DNA of 64,000 bases from Aerococcaceae bacterium zg-1292 (GTDB lineage: Bacteria; Bacillota; Bacilli; Lactobacillales; Aerococcaceae), in assembly GCA_016126655.1 (NCBI GenBank), contig CP065955.1:727001-791000 (forward strand), in the 5' to 3' direction. Positions 40,755-50,995 of this stretch are shown here, piece after piece. The first letter of the stretch is position 1; every line of letters starts with the position of its first letter. Under the pieces are notes generated by a model. The model ran no database searches. It saw only the letters and a program-made list of their open reading frames with translations, and was not told where the DNA came from. The translations under genes were made by a program, and so were the position numbers.

Positions 40755-43700
40755 TTATTCAGAAGTTTGAGGTGCAACTGTCGTTGTTTCTTGTTGTGGC
40801 TGATTTTCATTTTGATTATTGGTTTCATTGTTGCCGCTACTTGAAGACGAAGAACGTCTGCTTTGTTGTGCAGATTGTTGTCGGCGCAGCGCTTCTTGTG
40901 CTTGTTGGATATAGGTGTTCCAGAAGCGTTGTGTGTCTTCTTCGGTAGCACCAAACATAAAGTTATAATTTAATGCGGGTGCTGGATTCGTTGTTTTAAA
41001 GACCTCGTTGACTACAGGATTTGATAAGGATACAGGTGTACCATTGATATTAATCGTACCAGGTAGCGTCCCTGTTGATTGAACGACGCCGGTTTCTTGC
41101 ACGGTGTCAGGCTTTTCAAATACTTGATCAGTACCAAAGATATCCGGATACTTCGCATATAATTCATTGGCTAAATTCGCCCAATATTTTTGAATTCGGA
41201 CACTTTCACGGTCATATCCATCATTGATATCAATATTATAATCGACATAACGGTTATCATAACCAATCCATGTTCCAATGGTAATTTTCGGAGTTGACGC
41301 AATATACCATACGTCACGCGAGTTTTCACTAATACCGGATTTAGCAATCCAGTCACCGCCCATAGTCATATTGGCAGCTGCAGTCCGTCCTGTCCCTTCA
41401 GTATTGGTGTCGCGTAACATATCAACCATTAGATAATTTGTATCTTCTGAAAAGACATCAACTGGTTTGGCATCGTGTTGATACACAGTGTTACCAAAGG
41501 CATCTTCGATTCGTTCGATAAAGTAGCCATCAACATATTTTCCTTTATTAGCAAAGGTTGTAAAGGCTCTAGTTTGTTCAAATACTGTTGGTCCAGTCGT
41601 AACCCCACCTAATGAAAAGGCAAGGTTTTGTGTCTCTTCTTTGGTATAAGCATCTACTGCATCGAATCCCATTTTTTTCAGGTATTCAAAAACTGGAATG
41701 TTTTGTTTAATTAATTCTTCATAGACACGCACCGCTGGCAAGTTATCCGAACGTAATAAAGCAGTACGTGCTGTTAAGAAATTACCACTGACTACACCAC
41801 CGTAGTTAGTCGGTGTCCAAGTTGTACCGTCATCATACGTTTTTTCAAAGGCAGTATCTGGAATAATGGTCGATGGATTTATCAAGTTATGTTCCACAGC
41901 CGGTCCATAAACTGCAAGGGGTTTAATTGTTGAACCAGGAGAACGGCGCATACGAAAGGCATGGTCAATTTGGTTGTTTTCATAATCGGTACCGGAGACA
42001 AAACCAAGCACACGACCGGTGGTGTTATCCATAACGACGACACCTGACTGGACAGATTCAACATAATACGTTTCTTCACCTGTATCAGGATTGGTATAGA
42101 CACCATCGTATGTTGCACCTAATTCATCAATATGCTCGGCAGCAGAAGCTTGTAGTTGGTCATAGATACCTTTATCAATAGTTGTATGGACACGATAACC
42201 ACCTTTTCTCAACTGTTCTTCGGCCGCATAGTAAAATTCATTGTACCATTCAGGGTCGGCATTCACTTGTTCCCATGTTAAGTTTTTCTCAGCGATATTT
42301 AGCCGCATTAATTGTTCAATCGCTCCGTGCATCATTGCATGATAGAGATAGGTTTGTCGTTCTTTACTGCGATGTACCGTCGGAATGAAGTCCTTGGTAA
42401 TATCATACTTAATTGCTGACTCATATTCTTCTTTAGTAATTTTCTCAGTACGATACATTCTAAAGAGGACTTCTTTCATCCGTTCAATACCGGCTGAGTG
42501 GTCTTTTTGCAATTCACCTGTTTGGTCATAAGGTGTATACGCATAGGGTGCTTGTGGTAATCCAACTAAAAAGGCTGCTTGTGGTAAGTTTACTTCTTTA
42601 GGTGACTTACCAAAAATCCCTTGTGATGCACTCAAAATACCGGCGATATTATCCCCACTATTGTTACGGCCAAATGGCGAAATATTTAAGTAAGCAGTCA
42701 AAATTTCATCTTTAGAAAAATGGTTTTCGACACGTAAAGCCAGTAAGATTTCATTGGCTTTACGGAAAAATGTTACATCATTGGTTAATAATTGTTGTTT
42801 AACTAATTGTTGCGTTAAGGTAGAACCACCCGTACCGGAACCAGAGGTTAACAACGCTTGTAGCGTTGCACGTAGAATGGCTTTAGGCACGACACCGGGA
42901 TGTTCATAGAAATACTCATCTTCGGTCGCTACCAATCCATCGATAATGTGCTGTGAAATATCTTTTAATTCGGCTACTTGTCGGACAATATCAGCACGAA
43001 CATTAGCGATTTGAGAGCCGTCAGCATAATGTAAGGTACTTTGCTGGTCAACCCGATTGATTTGTTCTGCCATTTGTTCGCGTGAAGGCGGTTCTGTTTG
43101 TGAGACTAGATAGGCAAAGTATCCTGCACCAATTCCACCTGCCATTGCTGCAAATAACATACCAAGTAATAATAAATAAATAACAAATCGTTTCAAAACA
43201 TTGAAGAAGACATTAAAACCAAAAATAACTTTTTCTTTATTGTCTAATTCATCCAGCGAATAATCCGGGTCTGTTTTTTTGTTGCGACGTTTAAATGACC
43301 ATGGCCAAACCCATATGTGTTTCTTTTTAGGCTTAGCCTTTTGAGCATCTGACAATGAGTCGTTAGAGACATCATCAAGCGGCGCTGCATCTATAAAGTC
43401 TGGCATTTCATCGGTAGATGCAATGTTATTTTTATCGACGGGGGATACTAAGGTATCACTAGTTATATCCTCGTTTGCTGTGTCTTTATTTGCGGAGTCT
43501 TGCTTGATCATACGTCGCATACGTAATAATTCGCTACGAGTAAGTGGCGCTGCGTCTGTTTCAGATAGTGCCGCTAAAGATTCTGAATCACTTGCTTCTT
43601 CAATAGGCTGCTCATCTTGCTTAGACACTGAGGTATCTGGCAAAGCATCTGATGAAGTTGTGTCAATCACTGTATCTTCATTTATCTTTGATTTATCATC

Positions 43701-44414
43701 AGTAGTACCAGTGGTTTCATCAGCATTTGCTTTACCATCGGTAATACCAATGGCTTCGCCTGTAACTGCTTTATCATCGGTAATACCAGTAAATTCACCT
43801 GTAACTGAAGTAACTTTCCCTTTATCTGAAATAGAGGAAGTAAAGGTGTCTTCGACGTCAGGTATCTGTGCTTCGTGTGTTGTGGCATCCGATAGTTCAG
43901 TTGGTACTTTCACAGCTAAGTTCTCAGTTTCAGCAGTATTGAACGCATTTGTTTGGCTCGATTTTATCCGGTTGTTACGAATGTCGACGTTATCACGTGT
44001 CAACGGATGATGAGTGTAATGGGAAGCCTGATGACTTTTTTCTACGGCATCCAATGTATCGAGACGTTCTAATTCATCAATGCGTGCGCGACGCCGTGCT
44101 TCTCGTAATTCACGTAATTCATCCGGTGTTGGTAGAGGAGCGTTCGAATTAATCACAGGGCGAGACCGAGTTGATGATTGATTCACTGTTTTATAAGGAT
44201 TTTCATTGACTTTCTCTGTATCAGCTGCCGAATTCAATAGTTGCTTCATTTGTTGCAGTGATTGATTGAATTTACTGTGTGAGTGTTGGTTACCCACCAT
44301 TTTTGAGCGCGGGGATATTCGTGGTTCTTTAGAGACCTGGTCGGATGATTGATACGATTTATCAGCATCATTGGATGATGATTGGTGTAAATCATCGTGT
44401 TTTTGACTCATCAA
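40755..44414 (-). CDS. Class A penicillin-binding protein with very long cytoplasmic N-terminus
   Basis: The 1219-aa bifunctional murein synthase has a membrane span near 412-437, a GT51 glycosyltransferase (about 475-660; TEDEYFYEHPGVVPKAILRA, GGSTLTQQLVKQ), and a transpeptidase (about 790-1090; SPGSTIKPL with the nucleophile serine, later KSGISENSRDVW). The C-terminus is Ser/Asn/Gln-rich. The first 410 residues are charged, Ser/Thr/Asp-rich, predicted disordered, with degenerate repeats of GITDDKA-VTGEA type. This roughly 400-residue cytoplasmic extension is much longer than in usual PBP1A/2A proteins. ATG has an AAGAAGG-type site. Confidence 0.92.
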   Translation of the reverse strand: MMSQKHDDLHQSSSNDADKSYQSSDQVSKEPRISPRSKMVGNQHSHSKFNQSLQQMKQLLNSAADTEKVNENPYKTVNQSSTRSRPVINSNAPLPTPDELRELREARRRARIDELERLDTLDAVEKSHQASHYTHHPLTRDNVDIRNNRIKSSQTNAFNTAETENLAVKVPTELSDATTHEAQIPDVEDTFTSSISDKGKVTSVTGEFTGITDDKAVTGEAIGITDGKANADETTGTTDDKSKINEDTVIDTTSSDALPDTSVSKQDEQPIEEASDSESLAALSETDAAPLTRSELLRMRRMIKQDSANKDTANEDITSDTLVSPVDKNNIASTDEMPDFIDAAPLDDVSNDSLSDAQKAKPKKKHIWVWPWSFKRRNKKTDPDYSLDELDNKEKVIFGFNVFFNVLKRFVIYLLLLGMLFAAMAGGIGAGYFAYLVSQTEPPSREQMAEQINRVDQQSTLHYADGSQIANVRADIVRQVAELKDISQHIIDGLVATEDEYFYEHPGVVPKAILRATLQALLTSGSGTGGSTLTQQLVKQQLLTNDVTFFRKANEILLALRVENHFSKDEILTAYLNISPFGRNNSGDNIAGILSASQGIFGKSPKEVNLPQAAFLVGLPQAPYAYTPYDQTGELQKDHSAGIERMKEVLFRMYRTEKITKEEYESAIKYDITKDFIPTVHRSKERQTYLYHAMMHGAIEQLMRLNIAEKNLTWEQVNADPEWYNEFYYAAEEQLRKGGYRVHTTIDKGIYDQLQASAAEHIDELGATYDGVYTNPDTGEETYYVESVQSGVVVMDNTTGRVLGFVSGTDYENNQIDHAFRMRRSPGSTIKPLAVYGPAVEHNLINPSTIIPDTAFEKTYDDGTTWTPTNYGGVVSGNFLTARTALLRSDNLPAVRVYEELIKQNIPVFEYLKKMGFDAVDAYTKEETQNLAFSLGGVTTGPTVFEQTRAFTTFANKGKYVDGYFIERIEDAFGNTVYQHDAKPVDVFSEDTNYLMVDMLRDTNTEGTGRTAAANMTMGGDWIAKSGISENSRDVWYIASTPKITIGTWIGYDNRYVDYNIDINDGYDRESVRIQKYWANLANELYAKYPDIFGTDQVFEKPDTVQETGVVQSTGTLPGTININGTPVSLSNPVVNEVFKTTNPAPALNYNFMFGATEEDTQRFWNTYIQQAQEALRRQQSAQQSRRSSSSSSGNNETNNQNENQPQQETTTVAPQTSE

Positions 44415-44520
44415 CGCACCTTCTTTCTTCTAGAGTTTCGTCATGTAAAGATAAAAATTTAAATGACAATTGTGTAAGAAAACAGGGCTAGGTACTTAAT
44501 CTCAACCCCGTCAAAGTTCA

Positions 44521-45492
44521 TTATGCTGTGACAGCGTCGTCTAACGATTCGCCTATTGCATTTAAACGTTCTTCCCATTGCTCTGTGGTTAAATGGTTTT
44601 CTTCAATGTATCGATTGCGTGGATGACGACGACATTCTGGGGAACAACCGCGTACGTATTTGTGTTCATTTTCTTTTGAACATAAAATTTGTTCATTACA
44701 GAATGGATTACCACAGTTAACATAGCGTTCGCACGGTGTGCCATCAAAATAATCTTTACCGATAATCGATGGGTCCACATGGTTAATATCAACAGCAATA
44801 CGTTCATCGAAAACATACATTTTACCTTCCCATAAGTCGCCACGAACTTCGGGGTCTTTACCGTATGTATCAATCCCGCCGTGTAATTGGCCAACATCTT
44901 TGAACCCTTCACGGACTAGCCAACCTGATAATTTTTCACAACGAATTCCACCAGTACAGTATACGACAACGCGTTTTTCCATAAATTTTTCACGGTTATC
45001 AATCATCCATTGAGGTAACTCACGGAAATTACGAATATCAGGGCGTACAGCACCTTTAAAGTGACCTAAGTCGTATTCATAATCATTACGAGTATCGATA
45101 ACAATTGTATTTTCATCTAAAATCGCTTCGCGGAACTGCTTAGGATTTAAATATTCACCAGTTGTCTCTAATGGATTGATATCGTCTTCTAAGCCTAAGG
45201 CGACGATTTCTTTACGTGGGCGAACAAACATTTTTTTATGTGCGTAGTCGTCCGCTTCATCGATTTTGAACCAAACATCTTCAAAGCCTGGTAATGAGTG
45301 AACGTACTCTTGATAAGCATCTGTTTGCGCAATGGTTCCTGAAACTGTTCCGTTGATACCTTCAGTACCGACTAAAACGCGACCTTTTAGACCGATACTT
45401 TTAGCAAAAGCTAGGTGTTCAGCAGCAAATTGTTCAGGGTTTTCAATGGTTTGATACTTATAAAAAAGTAAAACACGATATTCTTTTGACAT
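44521..45492 (-). CDS. trhO: tRNA uridine(34) hydroxylase, rhodanese-like
   Basis: ATG 45492 behind AAGGAGG gives 323 aa. An N-terminal acylphosphatase-like region ([20 protein letters not shown]) is followed by a rhodanese domain with the active cysteine in [17 protein letters not shown] and a cysteine-rich C-terminal section ([36 protein letters not shown]). TrhO (YceA/YbfQ) makes 5-hydroxyuridine at tRNA position 34. It stands alone on the minus strand behind the PBP gene. Confidence 0.93.
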   Translation of the reverse strand: MSKEYRVLLFYKYQTIENPEQFAAEHLAFAKSIGLKGRVLVGTEGINGTVSGTIAQTDAYQEYVHSLPGFEDVWFKIDEADDYAHKKMFVRPRKEIVALGLEDDINPLETTGEYLNPKQFREAILDENTIVIDTRNDYEYDLGHFKGAVRPDIRNFRELPQWMIDNREKFMEKRVVVYCTGGIRCEKLSGWLVREGFKDVGQLHGGIDTYGKDPEVRGDLWEGKMYVFDERIAVDINHVDPSIIGKDYFDGTPCERYVNCGNPFCNEQILCSKENEHKYVRGCSPECRRHPRNRYIEENHLTTEQWEERLNAIGESLDDAVTA

Positions 45493-45703
45493 AATAAAAA
45501 TTTCCTCCTTGTAGTTGCAGGCTACAATTTTTGCTTTACAGCTCCTATCAATTATACTCAAAAGGGTACTATTTCTCAAATAAGTGCTGTCTATAAGTGT
45601 AAATTTCTTGAAAAATTAATCAATATGTAAAAAACATAATGTATGCGTTATCTATCGGTTTGTGATAAGATAAAATAAAAGTGTAATGATTGAGGTGAAT
45701 CAA

Positions 45704-46609
45704 ATGTTAAAGCAGGTATTAATTATTGCAAATCCAGGTTCCGGGAAAAATATGGCAGAAACATACGCTAAACAACTGCAAGACACATTAGAATCAACGT
45801 ATGGGGCAACGACAACACTGCGTTTAACTACTAAAGAAGGGGATGCGACGCAGTGGGCGAGTAAGGCCACTGCAGAGGGCTTTGATACTGTGATTTGTTT
45901 GGGTGGTGATGGAACCGTTAATGAGACAATTCAAGGGGTTGTTAATAACGACCCGCAACCGTCCTTTGGTTTTGTGCCTTTAGGAACGGTAAACGACTTA
46001 GGTCGAGCCATCGGTTATTCACTCGTTCCAGAGGAAGCGATTGAACAATTCAAACATGTCCAAGAGACACCACTGGATGTAGGGTTTGTCAATGATAAAG
46101 TATTTATTAATGTACTCGCTATCGGTGCCATACCAGAATCGGTGATGGCTACGGAGTCAGAAGATAAAAATAGTTTAGGTGCATTTGCTTACGTAAAAGA
46201 TGCGGTAGGTGCTTTTTTTGCGCAAGAGGGTTATCCGTTACTGATTAGCCATGAACATGATGTGACAGCCATTGAAACGAATTTATTGGTAATCGCATTA
46301 ACGAACAGCGTCGGTGGCTTTGAAACACTGTTTCCGGATGCAACCATTGATGATGGTTTATTGCATTTGGTTGCTGTCAAAGGTGCTAAACCATATGATT
46401 TAGTAAAAGCAGTGTTTGAAAGAGGCATTACCCAAGAAGAGTCTGATAGTTTATTGGTTGTATCCGGTAAAAAATTCACCATCGAAGTAGATCCGACTAG
46501 TGATTATCGTAAGGACATTCCTACGAATATCGATGGGGATTCAGGTCCGCAATTACCACTAGACATTACCGTTAAAGCTGGAGCAATTCAAGTGTTAAAA
46601 CCAAAATAA
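45704..46609 (+). CDS. Diacylglycerol/lipid kinase-family protein
   Basis: ATG 45704, after GAGGTG, gives 301 aa. The DAGK catalytic motif is CLGGDGTVNETIQG, preceded by IIANPGSGK and followed by FGFVPLGTVNDLGRAIG. Such enzymes of the DgkB/YegS/BmrU group phosphorylate diacylglycerol or related lipids at the membrane and contribute to phospholipid recycling. Lipid specificity is not visible. An in-frame ATG at 45686 lies upstream of the ribosome site. Confidence 0.88.
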   Translation: MLKQVLIIANPGSGKNMAETYAKQLQDTLESTYGATTTLRLTTKEGDATQWASKATAEGFDTVICLGGDGTVNETIQGVVNNDPQPSFGFVPLGTVNDLGRAIGYSLVPEEAIEQFKHVQETPLDVGFVNDKVFINVLAIGAIPESVMATESEDKNSLGAFAYVKDAVGAFFAQEGYPLLISHEHDVTAIETNLLVIALTNSVGGFETLFPDATIDDGLLHLVAVKGAKPYDLVKAVFERGITQEESDSLLVVSGKKFTIEVDPTSDYRKDIPTNIDGDSGPQLPLDITVKAGAIQVLKPK

Positions 46610-46694
46610 TAAATTAAAGGTAGATTTATTTTATACGTATGATATAATAGGGGTTAGATATGGACGTTGTTGGCAAATAGGAAGAGGGATAATA

Positions 46695-47039
46695 ATGGCA
46701 GCAATGTTAATGAAACAAACAAAAAGTATTATTGAACGTGAGTTACGACGTGGAACAAGTAAATCAAGAATTGCAGCAATATTAAATGTTGAATTTGAAG
46801 AAGCGCAAGCGATGATTGAATCGGTTAAAAAGTCCATTCGTCCGGATCTAAATGATGTTATTACCTTTAATTTTCGAGATAATTTTATGACGGGAACTAT
46901 TATAAAGTTATTGACTAATAGCGCTGTTGTAAAAATCGATTGGTCGAAATCGGACACCATTATGAAAGATATATGTGAAGAGCGAACAATTGTCAATTTT
47001 AAAGATATAATAGACTTTGTTTCCTCAGAAGATGAGTAG
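46695..47039 (+). CDS. DUF2187 (YkvS-like) protein with N-terminal helical extension
   Basis: The 114-aa protein has a helix-turn-helix-like opening (IIERELRRGTSKSRIAAILNVEFEEAQAMIE), followed by a small beta domain of DUF2187 type (DVITFNFRDNFMTGTIIKLLTNSAVVKIDW). DUF2187 is a short KOW-like fold of unknown function common in Firmicutes. ATG follows GAAGAGGG; TATAAT at 46641-46646 may be the -10 box. A nucleic-acid-binding role is a guess from the two parts. Confidence 0.65.
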   Translation: MAAMLMKQTKSIIERELRRGTSKSRIAAILNVEFEEAQAMIESVKKSIRPDLNDVITFNFRDNFMTGTIIKLLTNSAVVKIDWSKSDTIMKDICEERTIVNFKDIIDFVSSEDE

Positions 47040-47043
47040 TTAG

Positions 47044-47130
47044 AAGAAGCGCGTAGAATTGTCGTCTCGAACTACTAGAGCAGAGGTCATGCCTTTTAAG
47101 GGCGATGTGAAGTGAACGTAGCGGGATAAG
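47044..47130 (+). repeat. Decayed copy of the dispersed repeat
   Basis: GTCGTCTCGAACTACTAGAGCAGAGGTC, a CCTTTTAAGGG hairpin, GATGTGAAGTGAACGTAGCGGGATAA. Central order is kept and ends are lost. Confidence 0.55.
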
Positions 47131-47160
47131 ATAGTTGATATTGTTGTTATTAGTGATGTC

Positions 47161-47206
47161 AAAAATAACGTAACACTTTAATTGCATGAAGTGTTACGTT
47201 ATTTTT
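47161..47206 (+). terminator. Bidirectional terminator
   Basis: AAAAATAACGTAACACTT pairs with AAGTGTTACGTTATTTTT across an ten-base loop; both strands end in T-runs. It separates the convergent DUF2187 gene and the minus-strand gene at 47293-47631. Confidence 0.9.
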
Positions 47207-47292
47207 GGAATAGATGCACGTGAGTTGGTTTGCTTCAAGTTCGGACACTTGAGACTTGATTGGATTATTCTTACTGTTAGATAAAGCAATCA

Positions 47293-47631
47293 TTAAAATA
47301 ATCGTTTGATATATAATCCAAGCGTTCCATCTTCGTATGACGCAGATACTTTATCAATGGATTGACCGAGGCATTTGTAATCTTGGTGTTCATTATGGCT
47401 ACCTAATAGAGAATTATAGTATTCATCCAATTCGTATTGACGTGCTACGCTTAAATCGTCAACAAATTGGTCAAAGGTATCGGGTATGTTATCGGTTTTT
47501 GTCGTAATTTCCAACTCGAAGAAATCACAAGTAATATTAAAATGTAAGTCAAAGGTATATAAGTGATGCTCTAAAAAGTAATGGATAATTTCTTTTGTGA
47601 TCCGAGCGGCTTTATCTTTTTCTGTAATCAA
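47293..47631 (-). CDS. Hypothetical protein, 112 aa
   Basis: The product is small, acidic and soluble (ITEKDKAARITKEIIHYFLEHHLYTFDLHF opening split over two blocks) and resembles no family I can name. The start is TTG, nine bases after GGGAGAG. It lies 20 bases after the DUF1576 membrane-protein gene and reads in the same direction, so the two are likely co-transcribed. Function unknown. Confidence 0.65.
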   Translation of the reverse strand: MITEKDKAARITKEIIHYFLEHHLYTFDLHFNITCDFFELEITTKTDNIPDTFDQFVDDLSVARQYELDEYYNSLLGSHNEHQDYKCLGQSIDKVSASYEDGTLGLYIKRLF

Positions 47632-47651
47632 TTTTCAATCTCTCCCATGAG

Positions 47652-48920
47652 TTAAACATTATTTGGTCGATGTTCTAAAATAATATCGATAATCGGCACC
47701 ATAAAAGCGGCAACAAACCCACTACTAAAACCATTGTTATAAAGTGTTAAACCTTGGTGTAGTGGTAATACAGTACCTGTAAGTAGGTATTGCAAAGCAC
47801 CTGCAATCAATCCGGCAAATACACCGTAATAGCCAGCAACGGGTGCTAATGATGTGCCAAATAATAATGGTAATGCCACCTTAATATGTGTCACATCCTG
47901 TTTGGTTAAAAGGGCAATGGCTAATACACCCAAGCTGATAGGTAGACTATTTCGCAGATGTTTACCAAAGGCACTAAAGCCCAAGACAGAGCAGAGCCCA
48001 CCGAGGACGGGGCCGCTAATGCGAATACCCAGTACTAAAATCAGCGATAAATAAATTGCGCCATTCAAAAACATATTTAAAGCTGTGGTTTCGACTTTAA
48101 AGTTTAACATAAAATCATCCGGTAGTCTTCCTGAACGCTTTAATAATTTCGGTAAGTTTTTATGTGAGGTTTGTGGGTCGTTTAAATAGATTAATAGCGC
48201 AAACAAGAGTAGGCACATAAAATATAGGGTTGTGTACATATGCGCATCATTATTAAGAATGGTACGAGTTGTCAGCTCAATGTCAAATAATTGTATGATT
48301 AGTAGGATGAACATCGCAACAATACCGGTTGTAAAGCCAAAGTTGTACAGTGCAAAACCTTGATGAAATTTAAGGAATTGCTCGGCTAACACCGGTGTAA
48401 TAAAACCGACTACTAAACCGATAAGGATACTCAGTGCAAATATGGTGACATGAGTGTTAGCATGTGCAATAATCGTTGAGACTAAAGGTGCCAGTGCGGT
48501 TGCGAAGAGACTGATTGTTGTAAAACGTTTAAAAGATTGCTTGGTCCATTTGGCATATAATACGACACCGGCAATAATCGGCAAAATATTTATCAAATGT
48601 GTTCCAAAAAAGCTATGACCTAAATAAATACCTAAGGCACCGATTTGGAAGCCACTTAATTTAGTTTGGTCATTCCATAATAAGAGGGCATACATTAAAT
48701 ATAAATGCGTCGCAGCATTAAAAAAAGTTGCTGCCAGACCAGCAAGTGCAAAAAAATCATGCAATAAATAGGTAGGGCTTGAAATGATGGTTAAATAATT
48801 GTGCCATAAAGCAACTCTATCAGGCATTAAGAATGCAAACAATAGTGTAAAATGGCCAAGTAACAAAATGAAGTGCTTTTTAGCAAAGGGACTTTGCAAA
48901 AAGCGTAAGATTAACGACAT
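47652..48920 (-). CDS. DUF1576 multi-span membrane protein
   Basis: The 422-aa protein has about 12-14 hydrophobic spans and internal two-fold similarity: FHQGFALYNFGFTTGIVA in the first half and LHQGLTLYNNGFSSGFVA in the second, each after a GLxAG stretch. This is the DUF1576 family, transport-like but without a known substrate. ATG has an AAAGGAG site. The 300-base region to the next divergent gene is AT-rich and holds the promoters. Confidence 0.85.
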   Translation of the reverse strand: MSLILRFLQSPFAKKHFILLLGHFTLLFAFLMPDRVALWHNYLTIISSPTYLLHDFFALAGLAATFFNAATHLYLMYALLLWNDQTKLSGFQIGALGIYLGHSFFGTHLINILPIIAGVVLYAKWTKQSFKRFTTISLFATALAPLVSTIIAHANTHVTIFALSILIGLVVGFITPVLAEQFLKFHQGFALYNFGFTTGIVAMFILLIIQLFDIELTTRTILNNDAHMYTTLYFMCLLLFALLIYLNDPQTSHKNLPKLLKRSGRLPDDFMLNFKVETTALNMFLNGAIYLSLILVLGIRISGPVLGGLCSVLGFSAFGKHLRNSLPISLGVLAIALLTKQDVTHIKVALPLLFGTSLAPVAGYYGVFAGLIAGALQYLLTGTVLPLHQGLTLYNNGFSSGFVAAFMVPIIDIILEHRPNNV

Positions 48921-49236
48921 ACTAACTCCTTTCGACTAAAACCTAGTAATTGGATAAATATTGGGTGAAATTGAGCCCTATAAAAAAGCAGAAAATTATT
49001 TTGTAGGTTGCTTAATTTCAGATATAGAATAACATAATCTGGATAATTTTGTCGAGTCAATTTGTAGTAGCTAAAATTCTTGTAAAATTATTTCGAAAAC
49101 TTAAGCTTTTTAATTGTATAAATTCCCGATTTCATTATAATAGTATATATAGCAAAACATTGTGGAGAGAGAACGTATTGTTTTGTTATAAAAAGAAGTG
49201 GAAACTATCACCATAAAAATAAAGAGGAGGAATATT
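48921..49236. other. AT-rich divergent promoter region
   Basis: Between two divergent genes; no gene or repeat is visible. Several AT-rich -10-like hexamers occur (for example around 49140-49150) but none can be assigned. AGAGGAGG at 49223-49230 is the ribosome site of the MarR gene. Confidence 0.5.
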
Positions 49237-49677
49237 ATGATGAGAGAAATTTTGGAGAGAGAATCTGAAGCGTTAAAGACTTATATTGGGTTGAAACGCA
49301 CAACGAATCGTGTGGAGGCAGATACACGTCGCTTAATTGCCAAATATAATTTAAATATGAATGAATATGCAATTTTGGAGATGTTGTACCATAAAGGAAC
49401 AGCTACGATGCAAGTCATTAAAGAGAGTATCTTAGTAGTTAATACAAGTATTACGTATATCGTAGACAAACTTTGTGAAAGAAATTATGTTCAACGTGAA
49501 TATGATAACCGAGATCGTCGTATTATTAATGTGTCACTAACAGACGAAGGTAAAGCGGTTATTGAAGAAGTCTTCCCAGTCCATGCAGAACAATTAACGC
49601 ATACATTCGATCGTCTATCATTTGAAGAAATCAAACAAATGCGTTCTTTATTGAAAAAATTAAATGGACTTCAATAA
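49237..49677 (+). CDS. MarR-family transcriptional regulator
   Basis: ATG 49237 after GAGGAGG gives 146 aa. It has the MarR winged helix (LNMNEYAILEMLYHKGTATMQVIKESILVVNTSITYIVDKLCERNYVQREYDNRDRRIINVSLTDEGK region, here residues about 35-105), with the DNRDRR wing. Single-gene unit before sodA. Members of this group respond to phenolics, oxidants or acyl-CoA; no cysteine sensor is obvious beyond Cys in DKLCERN. The target may be itself, sodA or the divergent DUF1576 gene. Confidence 0.88.
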   Translation: MMREILERESEALKTYIGLKRTTNRVEADTRRLIAKYNLNMNEYAILEMLYHKGTATMQVIKESILVVNTSITYIVDKLCERNYVQREYDNRDRRIINVSLTDEGKAVIEEVFPVHAEQLTHTFDRLSFEEIKQMRSLLKKLNGLQ

Positions 49678-49751
49678 TTAATAGGCAAATGATTTTGTGA
49701 AATCGCATTTAGATGGTACACTAAAAGTATAAAATCTAAGGAGGACTTTTT

Positions 49752-50348
49752 ATGACTTTTGAATTACCTAAATTACCTTACGCGTATGATGCGTTAGAGC
49801 CAGTCATTGACGCTCAAACAATGGAAATTCATCATACAAAACATCATAATGCCTATGTTACAAACTTAAACAAAGCAATTGAAGGTACAGAATTTGAAAA
49901 TGCGACAATCGAAGAATTAGTCAAAGATTATGCAAAATTACCAGAATCAATTCAAACAGCTGTTCGCAACAATGGTGGCGGACACTATAATCACACATTG
50001 TTCTGGGAACAATTACAAGCAGTTGGCAAAAACGATATTCCAGCAACATTAGAAGAAAAATTAGTAGAAGCCTTTGGCTCAGTTGATGAATTTAAAGAAA
50101 AATTCGCACAAGCGGCTGCTACACGTTTTGGCTCAGGATGGGCATGGCTAGTATCCAATAATGGTGCGCTTGAAGTGGTTTCAACGCCAAACCAAGACAA
50201 TCCATTGACTGATGGCCTAGTACCATTATTAGGTTTAGATGTGTGGGAGCATGCATACTATTTGAACTACCAAAACCGTCGTCCAGAATACATTAAAGCA
50301 TTCTGGGATGTCGTAAATTGGGATGTTGTTGCAAAACGTTTAGGCTAA
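49752..50348 (+). CDS. sodA: Superoxide dismutase, Mn/Fe type
   Basis: The 198-aa enzyme has all four metal ligands: His27 in [12 protein letters not shown], His in [12 protein letters not shown], and Asp/His in [13 protein letters not shown]. It converts superoxide to peroxide and oxygen in the cytoplasm. ATG follows AAGGAGGA. TTGTGA with TACACT (16-bp spacing) about 40 bases upstream is a plausible promoter. perR and the surface Msr operon in the same window fit an oxygen-exposed life style. Confidence 0.95.
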   Translation: MTFELPKLPYAYDALEPVIDAQTMEIHHTKHHNAYVTNLNKAIEGTEFENATIEELVKDYAKLPESIQTAVRNNGGGHYNHTLFWEQLQAVGKNDIPATLEEKLVEAFGSVDEFKEKFAQAAATRFGSGWAWLVSNNGALEVVSTPNQDNPLTDGLVPLLGLDVWEHAYYLNYQNRRPEYIKAFWDVVNWDVVAKRLG

Positions 50349-50584
50349 TCTAAAAGGTGTGCCTAGTCCGCCTGCAATGTAAATATATAAACCAAGCGTA
50401 GCACTTGTTGCTGCGCTTTTTAAAATGGCTTGACACAGCAATAAATGCATGATAGATTATAAAAGTAATTATTACAATTATTAATGTCTGTTGAATAGTA
50501 AGCATCTTTGATAGTGGAATAAGTCAATGATGTAGTATCAACGGCGCGTGAATAATGTAACATTAATAGAAGAGGAGCATTAAA

Positions 50585-50761
50585 ATGGCAGTACCAAAAA
50601 GAAAGACATCAAAAGCAAAAAAACGTTCAAGAAGAACACATAAAGGACTCAGTGTACCAAATATTTCATTTGACCGTACCACTGGTCAATGGAAAGTACC
50701 GCATCGTATTGCAGAAGATGGCACATATAACGGTAAAAACGTTATGTCAGACGAAGCATAA
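50585..50761 (+). CDS. rpmF: 50S ribosomal protein L32
   Basis: The 58-aa protein starts MAVPKRKTSKAKKRSRRTHK and continues with a GLSVPNISFD and QWKVPHRI section. It lacks the two CxxC zinc pairs of the zinc-binding L32 type, so it is the zinc-independent paralogue. ATG follows AGAGGAG. Three tandem copies of the dispersed repeat begin just after its stop codon. Confidence 0.95.
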   Translation: MAVPKRKTSKAKKRSRRTHKGLSVPNISFDRTTGQWKVPHRIAEDGTYNGKNVMSDEA

Positions 50762-50773
50762 TCTAAATTAAGA

Positions 50774-50876
50774 GTGTGATGGATGAAGAAGCACTGGAGC
50801 AAGGGAATAACGTATTAATACGTATAGAGGTGCGTTGCGAAGTGGACGTCGAGGCAGCCCGAGCGAACCAGAATAA
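50774..50876 (+). repeat. Dispersed structured repeat, copy 1 of a tandem triplet
   Basis: GTGTGATGG start, GCACTGGAGCAAG, an ACGTATTAATACGT inner hairpin, GCGAAGTGGACGTCGAGGCAG and CCCGAGCGAACCAGAATAA. Here the left arm of the main stem has been replaced, so TCGAGG has no partner in this copy. Confidence 0.85.
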
Positions 50877-50995
50877 ACCATGGTGTGAGGGAGGGCGTTC
50901 AGCCTCGAACCACTGGAGAAAAATACCGTCGTGCGAGTAGCGCACAGAGGGATTTTTAGAAGTGGACGTCGAGGCTGCCCGAACGAACCAGAATA
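50877..50995 (+). repeat. Dispersed structured repeat, copy 2 of a tandem triplet
   Basis: AGCCTCGA (50901-50908) pairs with TCGAGGCT (50969-50976), CCACT with AGTGG, AAAAATACC with GGGATTTTT and GTGCG with CGCAC around AGTAG. It starts CCATGGTGTGAG and ends CGAACGAACCAGAATAA. Confidence 0.9.

Noticed and set aside
43423-44010. 195-codon plus-strand frame opposite the PBP gene
   Set aside because: It is the mirror of the low-complexity Ser/Thr/Asp-rich PBP N-terminus and has no ribosome site.
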